From the NCBI RefSeq assembly GCF_000374125.1, contig NZ_KB893625.1, positions 778,945 through 842,944 on the forward strand: 64,000 bases of DNA, given 5' to 3'. Positions 35,438 to 43,676 of the stretch are shown here, piece by piece. Position 1 is the stretch's first letter. Every line of letters begins with the position of its first letter. A program made the translations under genes and the position numbers. This DNA is from Niabella aurantiaca DSM 17617. GTDB lineage: Bacteria > Bacteroidota > Bacteroidia > Chitinophagales > Chitinophagaceae. The notes under the pieces are model-generated. The model saw only the letters and a list, made by a program, of their open reading frames with translations. It ran no database searches and was not told the DNA's origin.

Positions 35438-36481
35438 CTAAACGATCCGCCGGGTACGCTCCTTCATCAGCGCGATCGCCTGCTCACGGGTTTCAAACAT
35501 ATTGTTGATGTTTACGAGGTTATCTGCAAGTTTGTTGTATTGCTTGGTCATCAGGTAAATAAATATATGCAGGTAATGGATCCCGTCAAATACAATGGCC
35601 TTGCGGGCGGCAAACTCATCTTTGCGTTTCAGAAATTCGCCGGGCATTTCGGTATAGTGCAGGCCGGGCCTTAAATGATGAATGATGTGGTACCCGTCGT
35701 TCCAGCAAACCCGGTTGTAAGGAGTATTGATGCAGTTGATGGAATTGGTGTACAGATTTTCCGGGTCTGTATGGTCTATAAACGAATGCTGGGTCCAGTT
35801 TCCCAGCATCATCACGAAACGGGCAAAGAAGAATGGAACAACATACACCACCAGGGTGGCTTTCAGGTTGATGAAGCACATACCGATACAGAAAAAAATA
35901 AAGATCCACTCACCAAGTGTCAGCCGGGTATAAAGCTTTTTCCGTTTCCTGCGAAACAGATACTGGAAGGTTTGTTGAAAACCGAGAAAAAGAAAATTAA
36001 AAAAATAGGCAAAGAAACTGCGCAGGCTGTCCCGTTGATAGGCCATCGTACTGCTGGCATCGTCCTCGTTGTTGTTCTCTACATGATGCATGCCCATATG
36101 ATGACTGAAATAGCCTTCCGGTGCGTGACCAAACAAGGGACAAATGATCCAGGTAATATAGTTGTGCGCTGCCTGCTGAAATTTAGGCTTGAACATCTTC
36201 CGGTGGCAAAGGCAATGGAACATCAGCCCGAACCGGCCTTTAAAATAAAACTGCGCCAGGTAAAAATAGGGGATCGCCACCGCCCACCAGACCCAGCCAT
36301 TCAGCAAAGAGGTAAAGAGCAGCAAGGCAACGGGTACCACCGTAATGTGGATGAGGGTCAATAAATAGATAAAAGGAAGATCCCTTTTATCATTCATGAA
36401 CTTCAGCCAGAAACGGTCGTAATGGCTAAACGACTTCTTGGGCTGATAAACCGGATCAGCCAGTGTGGACAAGGTTTTCAT
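35438..36481 (-). CDS. Membrane fatty-acid desaturase
   Basis: This protein of about 347 residues has four membrane helices and three histidine boxes typical of diiron desaturases: H-x3-H in H-C-L-C-H-R-K, H-x3-H-H in S-H-H-M-G-M-H-H and H-x2-H-H in Y-H-I-I-H-H-L-R-P-G. It would insert a double bond into a fatty acyl chain or modify a related lipid in the inner membrane with molecular oxygen. The ATG at 36481 (M-K-T-L-S-T-L) is preferred. The frame is open to 36547, which would add a hydrophobic 22-residue leader. It diverges from nadE. Confidence 0.85.
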   Translation of the reverse strand: MKTLSTLADPVYQPKKSFSHYDRFWLKFMNDKRDLPFIYLLTLIHITVVPVALLLFTSLLNGWVWWAVAIPYFYLAQFYFKGRFGLMFHCLCHRKMFKPKFQQAAHNYITWIICPLFGHAPEGYFSHHMGMHHVENNNEDDASSTMAYQRDSLRSFFAYFFNFLFLGFQQTFQYLFRRKRKKLYTRLTLGEWIFIFFCIGMCFINLKATLVVYVVPFFFARFVMMLGNWTQHSFIDHTDPENLYTNSINCINTPYNRVCWNDGYHIIHHLRPGLHYTEMPGEFLKRKDEFAARKAIVFDGIHYLHIFIYLMTKQYNKLADNLVNINNMFETREQAIALMKERTRRIV

Positions 36482-36584
36482 ACCGGATATTTCAATGAAT
36501 GCATATAGCAGCACGGCAATATAAGGAATCTTTTTAATGGAAGGCACCGCGGTGGTCGATAGAGAATGTTAAAGTATATTTGGC

Positions 36585-36615
36585 TTTATTCTTTGTTATC
36601 ATAGGATTACATTTG
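36585..36615 (+). promoter_or_regulatory. Predicted promoter of nadE
   Basis: TTTA (36585-36588), 19 bases, then TACATTTG (36608-36615). The -7 box is perfect and the -33 box has one mismatch. The ATG is 20 bases further on. Confidence 0.55.
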
Positions 36616-36635
36616 TAAATATTAAAGGGTACTCC

Positions 36636-38336
36636 ATGAGAATTGCTTTAGCGCAACAGAATTATCATATTGGCAACTTTGAAGTGAATACGGGGAAGAT
36701 CATTGCCGCCGTTGAGCTGGCAAAAGAAGAAGGTGCTGATCTTGTGGTTTTTACCGAATTGTGCGTTTGCGGGTACCCACCCCAGGATTTCCTGGAGTTT
36801 GATGATTTTATTACCGCCTGCGAAAAGGCCGTGGATACGATCTGCAAACATACGGACGGTATCGGTGTACTGATCGGGGCACCCTGCAGGAACAAAAAAC
36901 GGGAGGGCAAGGATCTTTATAACGCCGCTTTTTTACTGGCAGACCTTGAGGTGCGGGGTGTTGTACATAAATCACTGCTGCCCAACTATGATATTTTTGA
37001 TGAATACCGGTATTTTGAGCCTGCCGATCAATGGCAGGTGCTGGAGTTCAGGGGAACAAAGCTGGCAATAACGATTTGCGAAGACATCTGGAACATGGGC
37101 GAAAATCCCCTCTACGGTGTTACGCCGATGGATCAGCTGATCCAATACCAGCCGGATATCATGATCAACCTTTCCGCATCCCCTTACAATTACGCACAGG
37201 ATGTGGTTCGGAACAGTATTGTAAAAGCGCATACGCTGAAATACGGTATCCCGATGATCTATTGCAATACCGTGGGATCACAGACAGAAGTGGTGTTTGA
37301 CGGGGGGAGCCTGGTATATGACCATGCGGGAGCAAAAGTGAAGGAATGCCTGTATTTTGAAGAAGATTTTTATGTTACAGACCTGGCGGCACTTCAGTCA
37401 GGCCAGGCGAAGGCGGCTGCAGAAGCCCCGGTCTTTTTCTCGGCCTCCGAAGTGGGGCTTGGAAAAAATACCCTGGAATATCTTGCCGATGATAAAAATA
37501 TTGAAGAGATCTGCCAGGCCCTGGTGTTGGGGATCAGGGATTATTTTACCAAGATGGGGTTTACGCGGGCTATCCTGGGCGCTTCCGGGGGGATCGACAG
37601 TGCCCTGGTGCAGGCTTTGGCGGTGGCGGCATTGGGAAAAGAAAATGTGTGGGCCATATTGATGCCCTCGCAGTATTCTACCGGTCATTCCGTGGAGGAT
37701 GCCGAACAGTTGAGCAGGAACCTGGGCAACCCGTATCATATTGTTCCTATAAAGAATATTTATGATGCATTTCTTGGAGAACTGGCGCCCATTTTTAAAG
37801 GCCTGCCGTTTAGCGTGGCAGAGGAAAATATCCAGAGCCGCAGCCGGGGCAACCTGCTGATGGCATTGTCGAACAAGTTCGGGAACATCCTGCTGAACAC
37901 GTCCAATAAAAGTGAGCTGGCAACGGGCTATGGAACGCTGTATGGCGATATGGCCGGAGGCATCGGGGTATTGGGGGATGTGTACAAGACACAGGTATAT
38001 GCCCTGGCGAAATACCTGAACCGGAACGGGGAGGTCATCCCCGGAAACATCCTTACCAAGCCGCCGTCTGCGGAGCTGCGCCCGGGGCAAAAAGACAGCG
38101 ACAGCCTGCCGGATTATGCAGACCTGGATACCATCCTGGTGGAATATATCGAAGGAAGAAAAGGACCCCGGGAAATTGAAGCGATGGGATTTGATGCACA
38201 ATTGGTAGACCGGATCCTGAAAATGGTCAACCGGAATGAATATAAAAGAAAACAGTTTTGCCCGATCATCCGTGTAAGCTATAAAGCCTTTGGTCCGGGC
38301 AGAAGGATGCCGGTAGTGGGAGAATATCTTTCATAG
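36636..38336 (+). CDS. nadE: Glutamine-dependent NAD+ synthetase
   Basis: The 566-residue protein has two domains. The N-terminal carbon-nitrogen hydrolase (1-260) liberates ammonia from glutamine: the Glu is in F-T-E-L-C-V-C-G-Y, the Lys is near K-S-L-L-P-N-Y and the nucleophile Cys is in T-I-C-E-D-I-W. The C-terminal NAD synthetase domain (about 290-566) has the ATP-pyrophosphatase motif G-A-S-G-G-I-D-S-A-L. It amidates nicotinic acid adenine dinucleotide to NAD+ in the cytoplasm. Fusion of both domains means free ammonia is not required. The gene stands alone with a good promoter. Confidence 0.96.
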   Translation: MRIALAQQNYHIGNFEVNTGKIIAAVELAKEEGADLVVFTELCVCGYPPQDFLEFDDFITACEKAVDTICKHTDGIGVLIGAPCRNKKREGKDLYNAAFLLADLEVRGVVHKSLLPNYDIFDEYRYFEPADQWQVLEFRGTKLAITICEDIWNMGENPLYGVTPMDQLIQYQPDIMINLSASPYNYAQDVVRNSIVKAHTLKYGIPMIYCNTVGSQTEVVFDGGSLVYDHAGAKVKECLYFEEDFYVTDLAALQSGQAKAAAEAPVFFSASEVGLGKNTLEYLADDKNIEEICQALVLGIRDYFTKMGFTRAILGASGGIDSALVQALAVAALGKENVWAILMPSQYSTGHSVEDAEQLSRNLGNPYHIVPIKNIYDAFLGELAPIFKGLPFSVAEENIQSRSRGNLLMALSNKFGNILLNTSNKSELATGYGTLYGDMAGGIGVLGDVYKTQVYALAKYLNRNGEVIPGNILTKPPSAELRPGQKDSDSLPDYADLDTILVEYIEGRKGPREIEAMGFDAQLVDRILKMVNRNEYKRKQFCPIIRVSYKAFGPGRRMPVVGEYLS

Positions 38337-38475
38337 CGTGCCATTCACGACCCGGGGTTCATGGATCCGGCACCGGGAGCAGCGGAGGCGGGCAATGCGC
38401 AGACGCATTCCGGCAAGTTATTTGCAGAAAGGAGGTGGGGCGGGGAATAGCGAGTGGTGCTGGTGAAAGGATGGC

Positions 38476-38524
38476 AGATCCCAGATCAAAGATCACAAAT
38501 CTCAAATCACAAATCTCAAAAATA
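38476..38524. repeat. Heptad repeat leader of moxR
   Basis: Seven 7-base units (AGATCCC, AGATCAA, AGATCAC, AAATCTC, AAATCAC, AAATCTC, AAAAATA) in strict register run to within three bases of the moxR ATG. No Shine-Dalgarno site is present. Confidence 0.7.
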
Positions 38525-38527
38525 ATC

Positions 38528-39529
38528 ATGGCAAAAACGGGAGAAGATATACGTCAGTTAAATGAAAAAATAGTTGGGGCCGGTTATTTTGTAGATGCCC
38601 TGCGTCAGGAGATCGGCCAGGTGATCGTTGGGCAGCACCACATGCTGGACCGGCTGCTGATTGGCCTGCTAAGCAACGGGCATGTGTTGCTGGAGGGTGT
38701 TCCGGGTCTGGCAAAAACGCTGACCATTAAATCGCTGGCAACGGCCATACAGGCAAACTTCAACAGGATCCAGTTTACACCGGACCTGCTGCCGGCGGAT
38801 GTGATCGGTACACTGATCTATAACCAGCAGCAAAACGAATTTGTAGTGCGGAGAGGCCCCATCTTCGCCAATTTTATCCTTGCAGATGAGATCAACCGGG
38901 CGCCCGCAAAAGTACAGTCGGCCCTGCTGGAAGCCATGCAGGAGCGGCAGGTGACCATCGGTGATCATACCTACAAGCTGGATGATCCCTTCCTGGTGCT
39001 GGCAACACAGAATCCGCTGGAGCAGGAGGGTACCTATCCGTTGCCGGAGGCGCAGGTAGACCGCTTCATTATGAAGGTGATCGTACGCTATCCGGAAATG
39101 CAGGAAGAGCAGCTGATCCTGCGGCACAATGTGCAGGGCGAACAGCTGCCGCCGATCCGGCCGGTGGTCAAGATCCGGGAGATCCTGGACGCTAAAAGCC
39201 TGGTACGCGAAATTTACCTGGATGAAAAGGTGGAACGCTATATCCTGGATATCGTTTTTGCCACCCGCTACCCGGGGCGCTATCAGCTGGAAAAACTGGC
39301 ACCCCTGATCTCCTACGGTGCTTCTCCCCGCGGCAGTATTAACCTGGCGCTTGCCGGGAAGGCGCAGGCATTCCTGAACAAGCGCGGATTTGTGATCCCG
39401 GAAGATATCCGCAGTGTGGTGTACGATGTGCTGCGGCACCGGATCGGGCTTACCTACGAAGCAGAGGCGGAAAATATTGCAGCGGAAAATATCATCGATG
39501 AAGTGCTGAAAGCGGTGAATGTGCCGTAG
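38528..39529 (+). CDS. MoxR-family AAA ATPase
   Basis: This 333-residue AAA+ ATPase of the MoxR/RavA class has the Walker A motif G-V-P-G-L-A-K-T, the Walker B D-E-I-N-R-A-P-A-K, and the arginine/sensor region P-L-P-E-A-Q-V-D-R-F. Members act as chaperones that assemble or activate partner proteins with VWA domains, here the bat products downstream. The frame is open upstream, but those codons are made of the heptad repeat, and ATG at 38528 gives the family N terminus. The next gene follows after a 137-base spacer made of heptad repeats. Confidence 0.93.
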   Translation: MAKTGEDIRQLNEKIVGAGYFVDALRQEIGQVIVGQHHMLDRLLIGLLSNGHVLLEGVPGLAKTLTIKSLATAIQANFNRIQFTPDLLPADVIGTLIYNQQQNEFVVRRGPIFANFILADEINRAPAKVQSALLEAMQERQVTIGDHTYKLDDPFLVLATQNPLEQEGTYPLPEAQVDRFIMKVIVRYPEMQEEQLILRHNVQGEQLPPIRPVVKIREILDAKSLVREIYLDEKVERYILDIVFATRYPGRYQLEKLAPLISYGASPRGSINLALAGKAQAFLNKRGFVIPEDIRSVVYDVLRHRIGLTYEAEAENIAAENIIDEVLKAVNVP

Positions 39530-39532
39530 GAG

Positions 39533-39658
39533 GTGAATGGTCAATGGTGAACGGGGGAGAAGCGAATAGGGTGATTGCTGAAGACTGATAACGGAAAGCT
39601 GAAGACAAATACGGATCGTTCAAGTCTCGAATCTCAAGTCTCAAATCTCAAATCTCAA
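39533..39658. repeat. Eighteen-unit heptad array between moxR and the DUF58 gene
   Basis: The whole spacer reads as 7-base units in one register: GTGAATG, GTCAATG, GTGAACG, then AGCGAAT, AGGGTGA, TTGCTGA, AGACTGA, AAGCTGA, and finally GTCTCAA and repeated ATCTCAA. Three unit types seen separately in other spacers occur here fused in one array. Confidence 0.8.
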
Positions 39659-39666
39659 AAGAATCA

Positions 39667-40551
39667 TTGCGAACGCGTGAAGAAATATTAAAAAAAGTAC
39701 GGGAGCTGGAGATCAAGAGCAAGAAACTGGCAACAGAATTGTTCTCCGGGGAGTACCATAGTGCATTTAAAGGCAAAGGAATGTCCTTTAAGGAGGTGCG
39801 GGAATATACTCCCGGCGATGATGTGCGGTTTATCGACTGGAATGTTTCTGCGCGTATCGGGCATCCTTATAGCAAGATATTTGAAGAGGAGCGCGAGCTG
39901 ACGGTAATGCTGCTGATCGACATCAGCCGGAGCGGTCTGTTTGGTACCTCCTACGGGCGTAAACGCGATGTTGCTGCGGAGATCGCCGCCGTACTTTCCT
40001 TTTCGGCCGTAGCCAATGCAGACAAAGTAGGCGCGGTGTTTTACAGTGATCAGATCGAAATGTACATTCCGCCCAAAAAGGGCCGGCAGCATGCATTGTT
40101 CATTGTAAGGGAGATGCTGGGACTGGAGCCCTCAGGTAAAGGGACCCGCACAGAAATGGCGATCCGGTTTTTGACCAATGCCATGAAACAGGGATGCATT
40201 GCATTTGTGCTGAGCGATTTTATTGATACGAATTACGAAGATGCCCTGCGTGTTGCCGGAAAGAAGCACGACCTTATCGGGATCAAGCTGTATGACCGGA
40301 TGGACAAGGAATTGCCGGATGCAGGACTCATCCAGCTCTTAGATGCGGAGACAGGCGCTCTCCAGTGGGTTGACTCGGGAAATGCATATGTGCGCCGGAA
40401 ATACGAAGAGGAATTTTTCCGGATCACCGCCTATTGTGCCGCCGTGTTTAAAAAGGCCAACAGCGACCTGCTGCATCTGAAGACCGGCGATGACTATATC
40501 CAGGTATTGCGCCGTTTTTTCAAGAGCAGGGTCAAAGGCAGTATTAAATAA
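39667..40551 (+). CDS. DUF58 domain protein
   Basis: This 294-residue protein of the DUF58 family has a VWA-like fold. The core motif is V-R-E-Y-T-P-G-D-D-V-R-F-I-D-W-N-V-S-A-R (about 40-59), followed by L-L-I-D-I-S-R-S and the C-terminal A-F-V-L-S-D-F-I-D. In the bat clusters this protein is encoded between MoxR and the VWA membrane proteins and is thought to be a MoxR partner. The start is probably TTG at 39667 (no ATG is suitable), just after the heptad array. It is 15 bases before the next gene. Confidence 0.88.
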   Translation: MRTREEILKKVRELEIKSKKLATELFSGEYHSAFKGKGMSFKEVREYTPGDDVRFIDWNVSARIGHPYSKIFEEERELTVMLLIDISRSGLFGTSYGRKRDVAAEIAAVLSFSAVANADKVGAVFYSDQIEMYIPPKKGRQHALFIVREMLGLEPSGKGTRTEMAIRFLTNAMKQGCIAFVLSDFIDTNYEDALRVAGKKHDLIGIKLYDRMDKELPDAGLIQLLDAETGALQWVDSGNAYVRRKYEEEFFRITAYCAAVFKKANSDLLHLKTGDDYIQVLRRFFKSRVKGSIK

Positions 40552-40566
40552 AGAAGAAGATATCGG

Positions 40567-41523
40567 ATGTTTAAGAAAGGAGCTTGGATCATTGGTTGGT
40601 TGTATCTGCTGACAGCGGGGATAAACACATCGTTGCTGGCACAGGAAGTATCGGTCAGTGCTTCGGTAGACAAAAACAAGATCCTGCTTGGAGAACCCGT
40701 TTTACTGACGCTGGAAATACGGGCACCGGCAGACAGCCGGATACAGCCGTTCCGGATCGACACATTACCGCATTTTGAATTGCTGTCGAAAGACAGCCTT
40801 GTAAAGGAGAACACCGGGGGGCAGCAGGTGATCCGGCAGTACTTCCGTATAACGAGCTTTGACTCCGGCCGGTGGGCGATTCCCCCGATCGTTCTGAGCT
40901 CCGGACCCAAAACGGCATCCATCTTAATGGACGTGGTCTTTACGGAGCCGTTTGATCCCAACCAGCCTTATCATGATATACAGGATGTTCGATCCATTCC
41001 ATTCAAACTGAGCCAACAGTTTGAAAAGTGGTGGTACATGATCGCCTTGCTGCTGGTCATGATTACCCTGGTCACATACTATATGACGGGCGAGAAGAAA
41101 CCCAGAGCCGAAGCAAAAGTGTATCGAAGTGCCTACGCAAAGGCCCGTCAGCAGTTAAAAGAATTAAAGGATGCGCAGGTGTCTGAGAGCCGTTTTTACG
41201 CCCGGCTGGTAGAGATCCTGCGGGCCTTTTTATCGGAACGCGCAAGAGTGAATTCCCTGCAGCAAACATCGGTGGATCTGGTGGAAAAGATCAGGCCGCT
41301 TTTTACGGATGAACAGCTGTACCAAAGCCTGGCGCAGGTGCTGTCCTTATGCGACCTGGTGAAGTTTGCGCGATACGATCCCGAAGATGCCGAAGCGCAA
41401 TCCGCTTATGAGGTGATCCAAAAAGGAGTGGATCATATAGAGGAAGGCATACGGAATGCCGCTAAATCCAAAAAAGAAGAAGGCGCTGCTCCCGCAGGGG
41501 ATGGGGCCGTAAAGAAACAATGA
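40567..41523 (+). CDS. BatD/BatC-like membrane protein
   Basis: This 318-residue protein has a signal peptide (to about residue 25), a BatD-like beta-sandwich region (to about 155), a single membrane helix (around 158-178) and a cytoplasmic helical tail containing R-F-Y-A-R-L-V-E-I-L-R-A-F-L-S-E-R. Such hybrids lie between DUF58 and BatA genes in Bacteroidota bat clusters. The protein is expected in the inner membrane. Its last bases overlap the start of batA (ATGA), so translation is coupled. Confidence 0.78.
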   Translation: MFKKGAWIIGWLYLLTAGINTSLLAQEVSVSASVDKNKILLGEPVLLTLEIRAPADSRIQPFRIDTLPHFELLSKDSLVKENTGGQQVIRQYFRITSFDSGRWAIPPIVLSSGPKTASILMDVVFTEPFDPNQPYHDIQDVRSIPFKLSQQFEKWWYMIALLLVMITLVTYYMTGEKKPRAEAKVYRSAYAKARQQLKELKDAQVSESRFYARLVEILRAFLSERARVNSLQQTSVDLVEKIRPLFTDEQLYQSLAQVLSLCDLVKFARYDPEDAEAQSAYEVIQKGVDHIEEGIRNAAKSKKEEGAAPAGDGAVKKQ

Positions 41524-42518
41524 TCTACGACTGGTTACAAAATATAAAATTTATCTGGCCGGAGAATTTTATTTTCCTGGCCCTGATCCCGTTTTTAATT
41601 GCCCAGTATATCAAGAACGGAAAACGGGGTAAGGGCGCCATCCTGACCTCCAGTGTACAATCAAAAATACCCGGCACTTTTAAGACCCGGTTCCGGCACC
41701 TTCCTTTTGTACTTCGCCTGATCGGCATTACCTGCCTGGTAACGGCGCTGGCACGCCCGCAGCACCAGGAAGAAATGTCGCGCAGTGAAGGGGAAGGCAT
41801 CGATATTATGATGGTAATGGATGTGAGCGGCAGTATGAATACACCGGATGTAAAACCAAGACGGTTCATCGTTGCAAAAGAAGTGGCGATTGATTTTGTA
41901 AAGAACCGGCCTACGGACCGGATCGGGTTGGTTGTTTTTTCAGGCGAGGCATTTACCAAGGTACCGCTCACACCAGATAAGGCCACCCTGCTGAATCAGC
42001 TGGTTGAGCTTAAAGTAATGGATGGAGGCTACCTGGAGCCGGGCACGCTGATCGGGGAGGGACTGGCAACCGCCATAAACCGTATCAGCAAAGGCAGCAG
42101 CAAAACGAAGGTGATCATTTTGCTGACGGACGGCAAGGAGGATGCCCCGCCTACGCGCATCATCGATCCGGCCATGGCATTGGAGATCGCCAAGGCCAAC
42201 AATGTAAAAGTTTATTGCATCGGGTTGGGGGTGAGCGAATTTACGGAAGAGCAAATGGCTTCAGGTGTCCGGAATTTCCTGGATGAGGACCTGCTGAAAC
42301 GTATCGCCGGCCAAACCGGCGGTCAGTATTACCACGCCGTAGACAAAACCTCCCTGCAGGCCATTTATGGGCAGATCGATAAGCTGGAAAAAACAAAGGT
42401 AGAAGTGATCCGTTATAAACAAACCGAAGAGATGTTCCTGCCGCTGGTACTTGCTGCCCTGGGGCTATTGCTCCTGGAAGTGCTGCTTCGTTATACGGTG
42501 TTTAAGCGGTTCCCCTGA
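41520..42518 (+). CDS. batA: VWA-domain membrane protein BatA
   Basis: This 332-residue protein has two N-terminal membrane helices, a von Willebrand A domain (about 90-280) and a C-terminal helix (around 308-328). The metal-ion-dependent adhesion site is complete: D-V-S-G-S-M-N, then a Thr in T-P-D-V and D in L-L-T-D-G-K-E-D. In Bacteroides the bat operon is linked to oxygen tolerance. The usual batB and later genes are missing here. Instead a spacer and an aquaporin gene follow. The start overlaps the preceding stop by four bases. Confidence 0.9.
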   Translation: MIYDWLQNIKFIWPENFIFLALIPFLIAQYIKNGKRGKGAILTSSVQSKIPGTFKTRFRHLPFVLRLIGITCLVTALARPQHQEEMSRSEGEGIDIMMVMDVSGSMNTPDVKPRRFIVAKEVAIDFVKNRPTDRIGLVVFSGEAFTKVPLTPDKATLLNQLVELKVMDGGYLEPGTLIGEGLATAINRISKGSSKTKVIILLTDGKEDAPPTRIIDPAMALEIAKANNVKVYCIGLGVSEFTEEQMASGVRNFLDEDLLKRIAGQTGGQYYHAVDKTSLQAIYGQIDKLEKTKVEVIRYKQTEEMFLPLVLAALGLLLLEVLLRYTVFKRFP

Positions 42519-42766
42519 TTTGCCGGTAAATGGTTTGATTTTTGCTGTAGTCCCGGATGGGGCGATGCTTGCTGTGCGCCATGCTTCTTTTAAAAACAGG
42601 GATCCGTTTTATTAAAATTGTGCTCCGGCAGCAGCCGTATAAAATTATTGTCCGGATGTTGGCGCAATTGGGGAGTTTTGGTAACTTCAGAAAATATTTT
42701 GTGATTGCGGAGAAGGAAAAGGTATTGATCCCGGCATTGTTTATTCATCCTTAAAACATAAATCAT

Positions 42767-43480
42767 ATGAAAGTAACTGCTGTATCAAAGTTCTTTGCCG
42801 AACTGATCGGGACCATGGTGCTGGTGCTTATGGGATGCGGAAGCGCTGTAATAGCGGGCGCAGACGGAACAACGGGTGTAGGCTTGCTGGGAATTGCTTT
42901 TGCCTTTGGATTAAGCGTGGTGGCAATGGCTTATGCCATCGGGCATATATCCGGCTGTCACATCAATCCTGCGATCTCTATTGCAATGGTGGCTGCCGGG
43001 CGGATGAAGGCCGGCGAGGCGGCTTATTATATTGCTGCCCAGATTATTGGTGCCATTATCGGTGCAGCGGTGTTATTGCTGATCGCCAGCGGCAAAATGG
43101 ATTATATGGGTGGACTGGGTCAAAACGGGTACGGAGACTTTTCGCCTCAGAAGTATTCATTGCAAAGCGGGCTGATCGCTGAAATTATTTTTACATTTAT
43201 TTTCCTGCTGGTGATCCTGGGGGCTACGTCTACCAAGAACATTCATGGCGGCTTTGCGGGGCTGAGCATTGGTTTGAGCCTGGTGCTGATCCACATTGTG
43301 GGGATCCCCATTACCGGCGTTTCTGTAAACCCGGCCCGCAGCATTGGCCCGGCATTGCTGAAAGGCGGCGAGGCATTGAGCCAGGTCTGGCTGTTTATTG
43401 TGGCACCCGTTATCGGGGCCGTCCTGGCAGCCGTTGTATGGAGCCTGCTGTTAGAGCGGCCCGAGCGGAAAGCTGCCTGA
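42767..43480 (+). CDS. Aquaporin (MIP family)
   Basis: This 237-residue protein with six membrane helices forms a water or small-solute channel. Two NPA boxes are visible: H-I-N-P-A-I-S in the first half and V-N-P-A-R-S-I-G-P-A in the second, the latter carrying the conserved Arg of the selectivity filter. The C-terminal motif and the Ile and His near the filter resemble AqpZ (water-selective) more than GlpF. It probably has its own promoter in the 248-base spacer after batA. It converges with the cytochrome gene, with a strong terminator between them. Confidence 0.93.
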   Translation: MKVTAVSKFFAELIGTMVLVLMGCGSAVIAGADGTTGVGLLGIAFAFGLSVVAMAYAIGHISGCHINPAISIAMVAAGRMKAGEAAYYIAAQIIGAIIGAAVLLLIASGKMDYMGGLGQNGYGDFSPQKYSLQSGLIAEIIFTFIFLLVILGATSTKNIHGGFAGLSIGLSLVLIHIVGIPITGVSVNPARSIGPALLKGGEALSQVWLFIVAPVIGAVLAAVVWSLLLERPERKAA

Positions 43481-43535
43481 CCCAAAAGCAGATGCCCCGG
43501 ATACCCGGAAAGGCAATGAACAAAATTTTAAGTGA

Positions 43536-43573
43536 GCAGCATCGTGGTGCGGATCAGCGCACCGCGATGCTGC
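43536..43573. terminator. Bidirectional terminator between aquaporin and cytochrome genes
   Basis: A 16-base stem (GCAGCATCGTGGTGCG against CGCACCGCGATGCTGC, one G-U pair) with a six-base loop and T-rich flanks on both strands, between convergent genes. Confidence 0.8.
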
Positions 43574-43676
43574 TGTTTGTTACAGGGGATACCGTTTGGA
43601 AATATGATTGATAAAATGGTGCAGCTGCCAGGCGGAGCGCCAGGGCCGGTCAAAAGATCAGGGCGATGCCCTTTTG

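Noticed and set aside
38476-39658. CRISPR-like interpretation of the short repeats
   Set aside because: The repeats are 7 bases long with no unique spacers of constant length, and no cas gene is in the window.
42557-42754. A 65-codon plus-strand frame between batA and the aquaporin gene
   Set aside because: Hydrophobic/basic mixture with no family, in a spacer of normal length; it is probably noncoding.
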